The notes: generated by a model from the sequence alone, not told the origin. A stretch of DNA of 64,000 bases from an uncultured Hyphomonadaceae bacterium (GCA_938084575.1 CALKFG010000007.1:1-64000), one strand, 5' to 3'; shown: positions 33,210 through 43,216, numbered from the stretch's first letter. A program made the numbers and translations.

Positions 33210-34084
33210 ACCGGCTTCTGCGCCTTTTCGCAAAGGATGAGGATGGCAACGTCGTCATTTATATTGCCGGCGCCTTGCTGATCCTTGGCTTCATTGCGGC
33301 GGATCTGCTCCACGCCGCACGGCGCGACCTTCGGACAAATCAAGCCGCCTTCGAGCGGCTTGAGCTCGAAAACGCCTCGGAGGCAGGCGCGCGTTTGGGA
33401 GCCGCTCTCGCGGATGCGGTGCAACCGGATGAGGTCGTGGTCCAATACCTTGACTGTCAGTACGGGCCCGGAGACCTTGCTATTACCATTCGCCCCGTAA
33501 CCGGGCTATTCGACGTGAACTCAGGTCGAATCGAAGACCTGAACATACTTCTACAGGCCCTGTCAGTGGATGAAAAGACGCTGTCCCGGGTCCTGGCGGC
33601 CTATCGCGCCAAGACAGAACTGGTCAATCACCCGGAGGCGGAAACAAACAATCCGTCTTTGGTCTTCCCCCAGCCTTATTTCAATCAGATCGGCGACTTT
33701 CGTTATCTCGACGGGGTCAGCGATGCCTTGTTCGAACAGTTACGCTATTATCTGACGGCGGAGTCGTATCTCAGCCAAATGCAATTTCACTTTGCGCCAG
33801 AGCCTCTGAAAACCTTTGTTGAAGAGACCTATGGCCCGTCCCGGCTGAATCCAAGCCAGCAGGCCAGATCACTCGACAAGCTGGCCCTCCAGATCGTTTC
33901 CTCAGCCTATGAGCGCTCTTCTCTTCAGCACTCGCAGATTTTTGTCATGTCTGAACCCGTCTCTGTTGATGGCGCTCGCCTGATTCTGGACGATTTTCAG
34001 GCTCCCGAAGTCGGCCGTGCCAGGCTGACTGACCAGGGCATGACCCCCCTGCCGCCCTGTCTCGAGCTTATTCAGCCCGGTTGA
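33206..34084 (+). CDS. gspK: GspK-like minor pseudopilin
   Basis: The 292-residue protein has a prepilin-like N-terminus (KDEDG|NVVIYIAGALLILGFIAADLLHAARRDLR) lacking the usual Phe and Glu+5, as is common in GspK. A large globular domain follows (TGLFDVNSGRIEDLNILLQAL, ALFEQLRYYLTAESYLSQM) that fits the GspK/SAM-like core which caps the pseudopilus tip. No gsp gene follows; the run of secretion genes ends here. Confidence 0.82.
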   Translation: MNRLLRLFAKDEDGNVVIYIAGALLILGFIAADLLHAARRDLRTNQAAFERLELENASEAGARLGAALADAVQPDEVVVQYLDCQYGPGDLAITIRPVTGLFDVNSGRIEDLNILLQALSVDEKTLSRVLAAYRAKTELVNHPEAETNNPSLVFPQPYFNQIGDFRYLDGVSDALFEQLRYYLTAESYLSQMQFHFAPEPLKTFVEETYGPSRLNPSQQARSLDKLALQIVSSAYERSSLQHSQIFVMSEPVSVDGARLILDDFQAPEVGRARLTDQGMTPLPPCLELIQPG

Positions 34085-34289
34085 GCCGGTCCTGCTCCAC
34101 GATCACAGCCGCCATCAAAGTCCTGACACTTGGCCGTCCCTAAAGAGGGGCCGGAGCGCTCCTGAGCGTTCGCTTGCAGACCAAATTACCCCGACCCTTC
34201 AGGTCACATCAATCAGGGCGACGCAGCGTCAAGCTTTGACCCGGCGCCCGGGCGAGGTACTATCTCCGAATACGAGGAGTCCCAACGCC

Positions 34290-35471
34290 ATGTTCCTGCA
34301 TTTTTTCAATGAGCTTCGCGATGCTAAAGTGCCTGTTACTCTGAAAGAGTACCTGGCTCTTATGGAGGCCATGGACAAGCAGGTCATCGGCCGAAATGTT
34401 GAAGATTTCTACTATCTGTCGCGTGCCGCCCTGGTCAAAGACGAACGCAATATCGATAAATTCGACAAGGTTTTCGGGCATGTCTTCAAGGGTCTGGACA
34501 GTCTGGCAGATGCGATAGACGCTCAGGACCTGCCGGAGGACTGGCTCCGCAAGATGACGGAGAAGTTCCTGACCAAGGAGGAGATGGACGAGATCGAGGC
34601 TCTGGGTGGCTTTGAGAAGCTCATGGAAACGCTGAAGCAACGCCTTGAGGAACAAAAAAAGCGTCACGAAGGCGGAAATAAATGGATCGGCACAGGAGGG
34701 ACTTCGCCCTTCGGGGCAAATGGGTACAATCCCGAAGGCGTCCGCATCGGGCAGGAAAAGTCGCGTCATCGTCGAGCCACCAAAGTCTGGGACAAGCGGG
34801 AATTCAAGAATTATGATGACAGCGTCGAGCTGGGCACACGCAACATCAAGGTCGCCCTGAAACGGCTACGCAAATGGGCACGCAAGGGGGCGGCGGATGA
34901 GCTTGACCTCGACGCCACAATCCGGAACACCGCGAAACAGGGCTATCTGGATATCGAAATGAGAGCTGAGCGGCGCAACGCCGTGTCCGTGCTGCTTTTG
35001 CTGGATGCCGGGGGCTCGATGGACCCCTATGTGAAGGTCTGTGAGGAATTGTTCTCTGCGGCCCGGACAGAAATCAAGAATCTGGAATATTACTACTTCC
35101 ACAACTGCCCGTATGAGGGCCTTTGGAAGGACAATCGGCGGCGCCGGACAGACGTCATCCCAACTTGGGACGTCCTCCACAAATATCCCAGCGACTATAA
35201 AGTCATCATTGTCGGTGATGCCACGATGAGTCCGTATGAAATCACCTACTCCGGTGGCTCGGTTGAGCATTGGAATGAAGAACCCGGCGGTCTGTGGATT
35301 CAACGCTTCGTTGAACAGTATCCAGACCTGGTCTGGCTGAACCCGGTAAAATCGGGAGCGTGGGATTACACCGGCTCAATTCAGCTGATCCGCGAGCTGA
35401 TTGGCGGGCACCGTATGTTCGAGATGACACTGCAGGGCCTTGAAGATGCGATGAAGGAGCTCGGGCGTTAA
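34290..35471 (+). CDS. VWA-domain (CoxE-like) protein
   Basis: The 393-residue cytosolic protein starts MFLHFFNELRDAKVPVTLKEYLALMEAMD, the standard N-terminus of CoxE-like VWA proteins. It ends in a von Willebrand A domain with a MIDAS-type motif LLLLDAGGSMDPYV (DxGGS). These proteins usually pair with a MoxR AAA ATPase in metal-centre or complex maturation; no MoxR gene is in this window. I place the start at 34290, where GAGGAG at 34274-34279 precedes the ATG; the longer frame is not supported by a ribosome site. Confidence 0.88.
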   Translation: MFLHFFNELRDAKVPVTLKEYLALMEAMDKQVIGRNVEDFYYLSRAALVKDERNIDKFDKVFGHVFKGLDSLADAIDAQDLPEDWLRKMTEKFLTKEEMDEIEALGGFEKLMETLKQRLEEQKKRHEGGNKWIGTGGTSPFGANGYNPEGVRIGQEKSRHRRATKVWDKREFKNYDDSVELGTRNIKVALKRLRKWARKGAADELDLDATIRNTAKQGYLDIEMRAERRNAVSVLLLLDAGGSMDPYVKVCEELFSAARTEIKNLEYYYFHNCPYEGLWKDNRRRRTDVIPTWDVLHKYPSDYKVIIVGDATMSPYEITYSGGSVEHWNEEPGGLWIQRFVEQYPDLVWLNPVKSGAWDYTGSIQLIRELIGGHRMFEMTLQGLEDAMKELGR

Positions 35472-35486
35472 TCCGCCCCCTATCCT

Positions 35487-37139
35487 CTAAACGGCGAGAT
35501 CCTTTGGCTTTGGCTCTTGCCTCAGCCGACCAGCATGCCCTTTCCTTAAAACCGCCTCGGCCAGCTGCGCGACCAGCTCTGGCGCCCTGACAGGCTTGGC
35601 AATCACACGGTCTGCACCATGGGCCAGCGCCAGGGATGTTGCGGCAGTGCGCGTGTCCCCTGTCAATGCAATGATCGCCAAATCTTCTGACAGATCGCTG
35701 CGGTCGCGCAAAGCCTCGATCAGGGACAACCCCGTGCCGTCAAGAAGGTGTAAATCCGTCAGGACCGCCTGATAAACATGCCGTTCGAGATACTGCGCCG
35801 CTTCGTCGAGTGATTTGGCATGATCGACCTGCCAACCGGCTTTTTCTATGGCTGTCCGGAAAATCATCGCACAGGCGTCATGGTCCTCAACCAGAAGAAT
35901 ATTTCCGAGGCTAAACTTGCCAGAGGGGAGGCGCCCGCGCCGCCGGATTGAAGAGGCGGTCCTCTCAACCGGCTGAACAGGAACGGACAGGCTGAACACC
36001 GTTCCCTGAGCAGCATTGTCTGTCACTTCAAGGCCGCCGCCCAGATGCCGGCTGAGGGCTTTCGAGATCGACAGACCGAGGCCCCAGCCCGGTTCATCGC
36101 TGACGGCATCGCCCTTTTCAAAGAAATTAAACAGGGTTTTCTTCTGGGCATGACTCAACCCCGCGCCTGTATCCCTGACATCAAGGCAAAGCTGTAAAGA
36201 CGCGCCAACCGGGCGTTTGATCGTGAAGAGGACATCAATCCTGCCGGTCTCTGTGAACTTCAGGGCATTGCTTATGAGATTGTTGGCCACCTGCCTTAAA
36301 CGTCCGAGATCGACCTCGATCACGCTGCCCAACTGGGTCTGAAGCGCGACGTTGAAACCCAACCCCTTTCCCGTTGCCATTGGCCCCCAAAGGCGACGTA
36401 AATCACGGACAAGATCCGCCATGTCGGCAGGCTCCGGCGACAGGTGCAGCTGCCCCGCCTGCAGAGCTGCGAAATCAAGCGCATCGCTGAGAAGGCGGTT
36501 GAGCGCCTCACCAGACCGGACAATTGTTTCCGCCATATCCTTAAGGTCCGGCTCTCGAAGCCGGTTTTGCAGGATTTCAGCCAGCCCCATCATGCCGGTG
36601 AGAGGGGTCCGTATCTCATGCGCGAGCGTTCCTAAAACAGTCTCGGCTGACAGGGCCGGCGTGGTTTCGAGCCGGCTGCTCTGTGGCAGAAACGGCGGCA
36701 GCGCGGCGGGCGCTGGCCGGTTTTTTTCAGCCCCCATAACCACACGCTCGCGGGCCACGGCCCGCAGCAGGGCCGGCAGGGATAAAAGCCCAAGCACATG
36801 CTGCCCCTCCAGCACCAACACGCCCCGGGCAAAACTGGAAAAATCATCCGGATGACGATCTAGAATAAGGTTGGTCACCGGCGTCTGCCCATCAAGCTGT
36901 GGCACGACCTCAACCAAATCGCTTACGCATAACCGCCGGTTGACCGCCACATTGCTTGTCGCCGCCATTTCCATGACGCGGGTCCGGGTCAGGATACCCA
37001 GCGGAACATCCTGCTCGACAATGGCGACAGCATATATCTCCGCAGACGCGCTAAACTGCCTGATCACCGCGCTGAGCCGGGCTGCCCCGTCGACCAGACC
37101 AATAGGCTCTACAAGATCCAAAAGTTTCGCAGGCGTCAC
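35487..37139 (-). CDS. Hybrid histidine kinase with CBS-like sensor
   Basis: The 550-residue soluble kinase has an N-terminal pair of CBS-like segments (about 1-135, with PLGILTRTRVMEMA and VLGLLSLPALLRAVARE). The kinase core follows with the H box at His174 (LAHEIRTPLTG), N box NNLISNALKF, G boxes DTGAGL and GWGLGLSIS, and then a C-terminal receiver with Asp462 and Lys515. It has no membrane segments, so it should sense an intracellular signal, perhaps an adenine nucleotide. No phosphotransfer partner lies nearby. It is convergent with the VWA gene. Confidence 0.88.
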   Translation of the reverse strand: MTPAKLLDLVEPIGLVDGAARLSAVIRQFSASAEIYAVAIVEQDVPLGILTRTRVMEMAATSNVAVNRRLCVSDLVEVVPQLDGQTPVTNLILDRHPDDFSSFARGVLVLEGQHVLGLLSLPALLRAVARERVVMGAEKNRPAPAALPPFLPQSSRLETTPALSAETVLGTLAHEIRTPLTGMMGLAEILQNRLREPDLKDMAETIVRSGEALNRLLSDALDFAALQAGQLHLSPEPADMADLVRDLRRLWGPMATGKGLGFNVALQTQLGSVIEVDLGRLRQVANNLISNALKFTETGRIDVLFTIKRPVGASLQLCLDVRDTGAGLSHAQKKTLFNFFEKGDAVSDEPGWGLGLSISKALSRHLGGGLEVTDNAAQGTVFSLSVPVQPVERTASSIRRRGRLPSGKFSLGNILLVEDHDACAMIFRTAIEKAGWQVDHAKSLDEAAQYLERHVYQAVLTDLHLLDGTGLSLIEALRDRSDLSEDLAIIALTGDTRTAATSLALAHGADRVIAKPVRAPELVAQLAEAVLRKGHAGRLRQEPKPKDLAV

Positions 37140-37213
37140 GGCAAGTCCCTCACAGAGGGAGACAGGATGAACCCCTAAACCTTTACGTCTTGCAAATCAG
37201 ACGAGATCTGAAC

Positions 37214-37804
37214 CTATTTGATGTCGCTCTTGCGCTCGACGATCTTGCTGACCAAACCATAATCGACAGCTTCCTCAGCACTCATCCAATAGTCGCGATC
37301 GGTGTCTGACTTGATTTGCTCCAGAGGCTGGCCGGTCGCTTTCGAAAAGATGGTGTTGAGCCTTTCGCGCATCCGCACGATTTCGCGAACCTGAATTTCA
37401 ACATCCGAGGCCTGTCCGCCAACTCCGCCCCGCGGTTCGTGCAGGAGGAAACGGGTGTTCGGCAAGGAAAACCGGTTTTCCTTCCTGGCCGCGGCATAGA
37501 TCAAGGCACCCGCACTGGCGACCCAGCCGGAGCCAAGCACCTTTACCGGAGCTTCAACAAACCGGATCATGTCGTGGATCATGTCGCCCGACTCGACGTG
37601 GCCACCGGGCGAAGAAATGACCAGGAGAATGGGGTCATTACTCTCTGCCGAGAGGGCGAGCAGGCGCTCACAGACACGCCGTGCAAGCTTATCGTCCACT
37701 CCACCGGTGAGCAGAATAGTACGGGCCTTGAACAGCGCTTCCTCAAGGAAAGCATTGGGCTCGGCCATGGGTTTCTTGTCGGTCTCGTCATCGAGGCGTG
37801 TCAT
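37214..37804 (-). CDS. ClpP-type serine protease subunit
   Basis: The 196-residue protein has the ClpP fold and a full catalytic triad: Ser97 (GWVASAGA), His122 (LLHEPRGG) and Asp171 (TDRDYWMS). The sequence around the serine (GWVASAGALIYAA) differs from the GQAASMGA of the main ClpP, which marks it as a second, divergent ClpP paralogue. It would form tetradecameric peptidase rings with a Clp ATPase, but none is encoded nearby. Confidence 0.92.
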   Translation of the reverse strand: MTRLDDETDKKPMAEPNAFLEEALFKARTILLTGGVDDKLARRVCERLLALSAESNDPILLVISSPGGHVESGDMIHDMIRFVEAPVKVLGSGWVASAGALIYAAARKENRFSLPNTRFLLHEPRGGVGGQASDVEIQVREIVRMRERLNTIFSKATGQPLEQIKSDTDRDYWMSAEEAVDYGLVSKIVERKSDIK

Positions 37805-37989
37805 GGTATCTCCGGAAGTCTGCTGTGTCAGATGTGAGGCGCGATGAGGCGCGGGTCAAGCACCGCGCTGCCGCTAATTCAGCATGTACACAATTGAATA
37901 GCCCGATGAGCCGGTTCTCGGCCAAAATTTTATCCGCAAATCACCGAAAACATCGGAACCGGCACGGTCCAACCCGTCAGGATACGCAG

Positions 37990-38784
37990 CTAGACGGCGA
38001 CCGGTGCCTTGATATGGCCATGGGCCTTGTATCCCACCATGGTAAAGTCCTCAAACGTCCAGTCAAAAAGGTCTGTCTTGTCGGGGTTAAGAAGCATTTC
38101 CGGTAGGGGGTAAGGCTCCCGGCTCAGCTGCAACTTTGCCTGGTCGACATGATTGATGTAGAGGTGCGCATCTCCAAATGTGTGCACGAAGTCACCCGGC
38201 TCGAGCCCGGTCGCCCTGGCCATCATCATGGTGAGCAAGGCGTAGGAAGCGATGTTAAACGGCACGCCAAGAAACACGTCTGCAGACCGCTGGTAAAGCT
38301 GACAGTTCAGCTTGCCGTCCATGACATTGAACTGAAAGAGGCAATGGCAGGGCGGCAGCGCCATGTCGGGGACATCGGCCGGATTCCAGGCCGAGACAAT
38401 GAGCCGGCGGGAGTTCGGATTGGCAATAATTTCGTCCCGAACCCATCGAATCTGGTCGATCACACGGCCGTCAGGGCTGGCCCAGCTGCGCCATTGTTTG
38501 CCGTAAACCGGTCCCAAATCCCCGTCTTCGTCAGCCCACTCGTCCCATATCGAGACGCCTTGTTCCTTCAGCCAGGCAATATTTGTATCCCCGCGGAGAA
38601 ACCACAGAAGCTCAATTATAATAGACCGCAAATGGAGCTTTTTGGTCGTCACCATCGGGAAGCCCTTGCTGAGATCGAAGCGCATTTGGCGCCCGAACAC
38701 GCCAAGTGTTCCGGTTCCCGTGCGGTCCCCCCTTCGCAGACCGTGGTCCAAGATTTCCTGTAGAAGAGCCTGATACTGCTGCAT
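37990..38784 (-). CDS. thyA: Thymidylate synthase ThyA
   Basis: The 264-residue protein is the same length as E. coli ThyA and has the active-site Cys146 in [11 protein letters not shown], the phosphate-binding [10 protein letters not shown] and the folate region [12 protein letters not shown]. It converts dUMP to dTMP with methylene-tetrahydrofolate. It appears to be transcribed alone. Confidence 0.97.
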   Translation of the reverse strand: MQQYQALLQEILDHGLRRGDRTGTGTLGVFGRQMRFDLSKGFPMVTTKKLHLRSIIIELLWFLRGDTNIAWLKEQGVSIWDEWADEDGDLGPVYGKQWRSWASPDGRVIDQIRWVRDEIIANPNSRRLIVSAWNPADVPDMALPPCHCLFQFNVMDGKLNCQLYQRSADVFLGVPFNIASYALLTMMMARATGLEPGDFVHTFGDAHLYINHVDQAKLQLSREPYPLPEMLLNPDKTDLFDWTFEDFTMVGYKAHGHIKAPVAV

Positions 38785-38880
38785 GCGGGGACCTTCGCCT
38801 GACTCGCGCAGCGAAGTCCATCACTAAAATAGCCGGCCATAGTTTGCGCACAAACCTTCCTGGCATGTGAGACATGACCC

Positions 38881-41800
38881 TCAGACGGTCTTGATCAGGG
38901 GCACCTTAATCCGTTTTTCCGGCCCAGCCTCCCAGTCTTTCCAAAGCGCGGCCCGTTCGGGCAGAACCTGGTCCATGGCCTTCTGTTTCACATACCCAAA
39001 CCCCCTGATATTATCGGGAATTCGAGCGATCTCGGTCGCAAGCTGATGGCGCTCGGGCGTCAACTCCTCCGCCAGTCGGCAAAGATCAGCCAGATAGATG
39101 TCCCGCAAATCTCTCTCCCGGCGGCGTTCCTCCGTCCAACCAAAAACATCGAAAACACTCCCCCTGAGGACTTTAAAATGCCGGAGCATCCTGAAAACCC
39201 GCTGCATCCAGGGACCAAATGCCTGCTTGATCGCAACCCCCTCCGAATCTTTCCGAGCGAACACAGGGGGTGACAGGTGGAAATTGATTTTCCCGCCCTT
39301 GAACGTTTCCCGAAGGGTCTTTTCGAACCGGCCATCTGTCCAGAGGCGGGCAACCTCATACTCGTCCTTATACGCCATGACCTTATAGGCGAAGGTGGCC
39401 GCGTCACGGCTGAGCGTCTCGCCAAGCCCCTGAGCCTGTTCGGCCCGTCGGATTTTTGCAATGATGTCACGGTAGCGCGTCGCATAGGCGGTGTTCTGAT
39501 AAGCCACCAGCCGGGCGGCACGGTTCTCAATCAGTGTGTCCAGAGATACATGCTCCGGCGTGCCCCGGGGATCCTCCGCCGGCTCCAGACGGTCAGGGTC
39601 ACTGGCCGCGATTCGCCCGACCTCAAACGCCGCCATATTGTCTTCCACCGCCATATGATTGAGCTTAATCGCCCGATATAAGCCCCGGAGCGAGACAGGC
39701 AGCTGGCCCTTCTGCCAAGCGTAGCCGACCATGATCATATTGGTGAAAATGGCGCTGTTGAAATACCGGACCGCGAGAGCTTCCGCATCCAGCGCATCCA
39801 TCTGCTTAACGTGCCGATTCACCTGCCCACCCAGCAGGTCGGCCGGATATTTGATCGAGCGGTCATGAATAAATGCGCTGGTCGGGGTGACATCGCGATT
39901 GGCGCAGACATATGTCCGGTCCCGCGCGCTCAGCAACAGCGCATCGGCGCTGGCTGCCACCACAAGATCGCACGCAATGATGCAGTCTGCACTGGCCGGC
40001 GGAACACGGCCCGTCATGATCTGGTCCGCCTTGCGTGCAAAGCGAATATGGCTCAGCACCGGCCCCCCTTTCTGGGCCAGCCCTGTCATGTCCAGGGTCG
40101 ATGCGGCCTGACCATCGACATGCGCGGCCATGGCAAGAATAGCCGCCACCGTGGTGACACCGGTGCCCCCAACACCCGTGAACACAACATTCCAGGGCTG
40201 ATCGAGCTCGGCAACCTCAGGCATGGGTAAAGCGCTGGCATCAAAACTCGGCCGCGGCGCCGCCTCGGCGGTAAATTCGCCGTCTGTCAGAGTGACAAAA
40301 CTGGGACAGAACCCTTTAACGCAGGACAGGTCGGTATTGCAGGTCGACTGATTGATCCGGCGCTTACGCCCAAGTTCGGTCTCCACGGGTTCAACAGAAA
40401 GGCAGTTGGACTTGACCGAGCAATCCCCACAGCCCTCACAAATGTCCGTATTGATGATCGCCCGGGTTCGGTCCGGACGCCGAAGGCCCCGCTTGGTGCG
40501 GCGCCTTTTCTCCGTTGCGCAGAGCTGATCATAGATCAGAACCGACACACCTGGCGTTGCCTGCAGCATTTTCTGCACGCGATTTAACTCATCACGGTCA
40601 AAAATCCGAACCCGCGCGGGAAGGTCTTTGACATTGGCGTACCGCACAGGGTCCTCGGTCACGATCACAATGGTCTCAACACCCTCAGCCCGGACCTGCG
40701 CCGCGATCTGCTGCGGCGTCTGGCCCGACTCAACGGCCTGTCCACCCGTCATGGCGACAGCATCATTGTAAAGAATCTTGTAGGTCATGTTGGCCCGGGA
40801 GGTCACAGCCGCCCGCAATGCGAGAGAGCCGGAATGAGAAAAGGTGCCGTCCCCGAGATTGACGAAGATATGGTCCTCTTCTGTTGCGAAATACTGACCG
40901 AGCCAGGCCACACCCTCCCCGCCCATTTGACTGGTCATGTCGGTAGGTCTGTCCGGCATGAAATTGGCCATGTAATGACACCCAATGCCGGCCAGCGCCC
41001 GGGATCCCTCGGGCAGGCGGGTCGACGTGTTGTGCGGACAGCCGGAACAATAGTGGGGGCTGCGCACCAAAGCCGGATCCTGATCCGAACCGGCCCTGCC
41101 TCCCTCTGACAAGCGGTTGAAATAAGCCTCTGCAGTGTCGCGCGACCAGCCTTCCGGAAGGCGGTCCGCGATTGCCCGTGCTATTTCCGGCAAAGCAATG
41201 GAGGCGACCTGACTGAGCAGGGGGCGCCCCTCCGCATCCGCCTTGCCCTCGATCATTGGCCGGTCCTTGTCCGGCAAATTATACAAGGCCGACCTTAGCT
41301 GATCTTCGATCAAGGGTCGCTTGTGTTCAATCACGAGGACACGCTCAAGGCCCGCACAGAAAGCCCGTATGGCGGTCGGCTCGAGCGGCCACGGCATGGC
41401 CACCTTGAAAATTGTCAGGCCAAGTTCGGCAGCCTGGGAGCGGCTTACGCCGAGCGCATCAAGTGCCTCAAAAACATCCCGCGCCGCCTGACCGCTGACA
41501 ATCAGCCCGAGACGCGGCCGGGGCGCCTCAAGAAGTACCCGGTCCAGCCGGTTGGTCCGGACCCAGGCCTGCGCGGCGCGGAGCTTGGTCCCGCGCAGGC
41601 GACGCTCCTTATCTAAAGGTGTATCGCCGCGACGGATATGAACGCCACCCTCGGGAAACTCGAAATCAGGTCGGACGAATTGATGGCGCTTCAGGCCGAT
41701 GTCGATCACCGCACTGCTGTCCATCGTATCCGCCAGTGCCGTCATTGATGACCAGGCGCCGGAAAAACGGCTCATCGCCAGCCCCTGAAGCCCAAAGTCG

Positions 41801-42339
41801 AGAACATCCTGGATACTGGCCGGGCTGAGCACCGGGATTTCGGCATCAGCCATGGCAAATTCCGACTGCGAAGGCAGGGTTGAGGACTTGCAATTATGAT
41901 CATCGCCCAGAAGGGCCAGCACACCGCCAAGCCGAGAGCATCCCGCAGCGTTGGCATGTTTGAAGACGTCTCCGGTCCGATCGACACCGGGGGCCTTGCC
42001 ATACCAAATACCAAAAAGACCCTCCCTGCGTGCGCCCGGGAACAAACCAAGCTGCTGACTGCCCCAGACCGCCGTGGCCGCGAGGTCCTCGTTCAGGCCC
42101 GGCCAAAACTCGATATTCAAATCGGATAGCCACTTTTGCGATGCCAGCAATTGCTGATCATATCCCCCCAGGGGCGACCCGCGATAACCCGATATAAACC
42201 CGCCGGTATTGTAACCGGCCATCTGATCCAGTCGTCTCTGATCAAGCGGCAACCGCACCAGGGCCTGTATGCCCGTCATCAGAGCCCGCCCCTCGACAAG
42301 GGCGTATTTGTCGTCCAGCGTAATGTTGCGATGGTCCAT
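38881..42339 (-). CDS. Fused indolepyruvate ferredoxin oxidoreductase (IorA-IorB)
   Basis: The 1152-residue protein joins the alpha and beta subunits of the enzyme that oxidatively decarboxylates aryl-pyruvates to acyl-CoAs with ferredoxin. Seen are the thiamine-diphosphate binding segment (GDGTFSHSGSLALRAAV), a ferredoxin-type cluster (CEGCGDCSVKSNC and CNTDLSCVKGFCP) and the gamma-type domain beginning VVFTGVGGTGVTTVAAI. It is probably cytosolic and used in aromatic amino-acid breakdown. It is divergent from an Lrp-family regulator gene across an operator-rich gap, which suggests induction by an amino acid. Confidence 0.94.
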   Translation of the reverse strand: MDHRNITLDDKYALVEGRALMTGIQALVRLPLDQRRLDQMAGYNTGGFISGYRGSPLGGYDQQLLASQKWLSDLNIEFWPGLNEDLAATAVWGSQQLGLFPGARREGLFGIWYGKAPGVDRTGDVFKHANAAGCSRLGGVLALLGDDHNCKSSTLPSQSEFAMADAEIPVLSPASIQDVLDFGLQGLAMSRFSGAWSSMTALADTMDSSAVIDIGLKRHQFVRPDFEFPEGGVHIRRGDTPLDKERRLRGTKLRAAQAWVRTNRLDRVLLEAPRPRLGLIVSGQAARDVFEALDALGVSRSQAAELGLTIFKVAMPWPLEPTAIRAFCAGLERVLVIEHKRPLIEDQLRSALYNLPDKDRPMIEGKADAEGRPLLSQVASIALPEIARAIADRLPEGWSRDTAEAYFNRLSEGGRAGSDQDPALVRSPHYCSGCPHNTSTRLPEGSRALAGIGCHYMANFMPDRPTDMTSQMGGEGVAWLGQYFATEEDHIFVNLGDGTFSHSGSLALRAAVTSRANMTYKILYNDAVAMTGGQAVESGQTPQQIAAQVRAEGVETIVIVTEDPVRYANVKDLPARVRIFDRDELNRVQKMLQATPGVSVLIYDQLCATEKRRRTKRGLRRPDRTRAIINTDICEGCGDCSVKSNCLSVEPVETELGRKRRINQSTCNTDLSCVKGFCPSFVTLTDGEFTAEAAPRPSFDASALPMPEVAELDQPWNVVFTGVGGTGVTTVAAILAMAAHVDGQAASTLDMTGLAQKGGPVLSHIRFARKADQIMTGRVPPASADCIIACDLVVAASADALLLSARDRTYVCANRDVTPTSAFIHDRSIKYPADLLGGQVNRHVKQMDALDAEALAVRYFNSAIFTNMIMVGYAWQKGQLPVSLRGLYRAIKLNHMAVEDNMAAFEVGRIAASDPDRLEPAEDPRGTPEHVSLDTLIENRAARLVAYQNTAYATRYRDIIAKIRRAEQAQGLGETLSRDAATFAYKVMAYKDEYEVARLWTDGRFEKTLRETFKGGKINFHLSPPVFARKDSEGVAIKQAFGPWMQRVFRMLRHFKVLRGSVFDVFGWTEERRRERDLRDIYLADLCRLAEELTPERHQLATEIARIPDNIRGFGYVKQKAMDQVLPERAALWKDWEAGPEKRIKVPLIKTV

Positions 42340-42360
42340 GAAACAGCCTCATTCGATCAC

Positions 42361-42456
42361 AGCATATGCTAGCTTTATTTTCGCGAAATAACTTGCCTGA
42401 TTTCCCAATATCTGGATAATAACAACAATATTATTCTGTTTAATTTCGATATTGGG
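42361..42456. promoter_or_regulatory. Nested inverted repeats between ior and Lrp genes
   Basis: The gap holds a perfect palindrome AGCATATGCT (42361-42370), an inverted pair CCCAATAT (42404-42411)/ATATTGGG (42449-42456) and an inner pair ATAATA (42416-42421)/TATTAT (42429-42434). The right outer arm overlaps the GGGGG ribosome site of the Lrp gene. They are likely Lrp-type operators for divergent control and autoregulation. Confidence 0.55.
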
Positions 42457-42463
42457 GGTTTTT

Positions 42464-42958
42464 TTGCCGATCAAGATAGACGCTGTTGATGCGCGTATTC
42501 TCGACTTTTTGCAGGAAGACGCGTCGCTGGCTGTCGCCGAAATCGCGGAACGGGTAGGACTATCTTCCTCGCCCTGCTGGCGACGCATCAAACGCATGGA
42601 AGAAAACGGGTTGATCCAAAGCCGGGTGACACTCCTGGACCGGGGAGCTCTGGGCCTTGGATTTGAAGTGGTGGCCAATGTCAAACTGGCTCTGCCCAGC
42701 AATGACAATCTGACCGCCTTCGAAAAACTGGTGTCCACCTGGCCGGAGGTGATGGAATGCATGACGGTCACGGGCGCGGTTGATTATATCATCCGGGTCA
42801 CCACCACCGATATGCACGCCTATGACCGGTTCTTACGGGACAAGCTTCTTGGCTCCGCACTGGTCTCAGACGTGCAGTCGAGGATCATTATCAATGTATC
42901 CAAACGGACCACGGCGCTGCCCCTGGATCTGATTCATCAGGCCGGCAGCGCCAGCTAA
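42464..42958 (+). CDS. Lrp/AsnC-family transcription regulator
   Basis: From the TTG at 42464 this is a 164-residue protein with an N-terminal winged helix (IDAVDARILDFLQEDASLAVAEIAERVGLSSSPCWRRIKRMEENGLI) and a C-terminal RAM effector domain (WPEVMECMTVTGAVDYIIRVTTTDMHAYDRFL). TTG at 42464 has GGGGG five bases upstream and gives a family-standard N-terminus; the TTG at 42452 is an alternative. It is divergent from the indolepyruvate oxidoreductase gene and is its likely regulator. Confidence 0.9.
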   Translation: MPIKIDAVDARILDFLQEDASLAVAEIAERVGLSSSPCWRRIKRMEENGLIQSRVTLLDRGALGLGFEVVANVKLALPSNDNLTAFEKLVSTWPEVMECMTVTGAVDYIIRVTTTDMHAYDRFLRDKLLGSALVSDVQSRIIINVSKRTTALPLDLIHQAGSAS

Positions 42959-43216
42959 GCAGGCATATCCAGCCTTATCCCTTGATCCGAGCGATGCAGA
43001 AGACAGGGCTGCAGGCCGGTTAAGCGGGCACGATCCCGGAGAAGCCGCCGCACCGGGCCGGATGTTGTCGGACCACTCCATCCGCCGATGCGCTGCAGGA
43101 CCCACCGCGCCAGCGGCAATGGCTGCCCCGGCCATCCGCGGGTGGACCGCAAAAAGGGCGGCGCCCTGTCGACCTGATCGGTCACATGGCACCGCCCCGT
43201 TTTGGCCGGTCAGAAA

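Noticed and set aside
34085-34289. Hairpin GGAGCGCTCC after gspK as a terminator
   Set aside because: The symmetric sequence is not followed by a T run and may be chance in GC-rich DNA.
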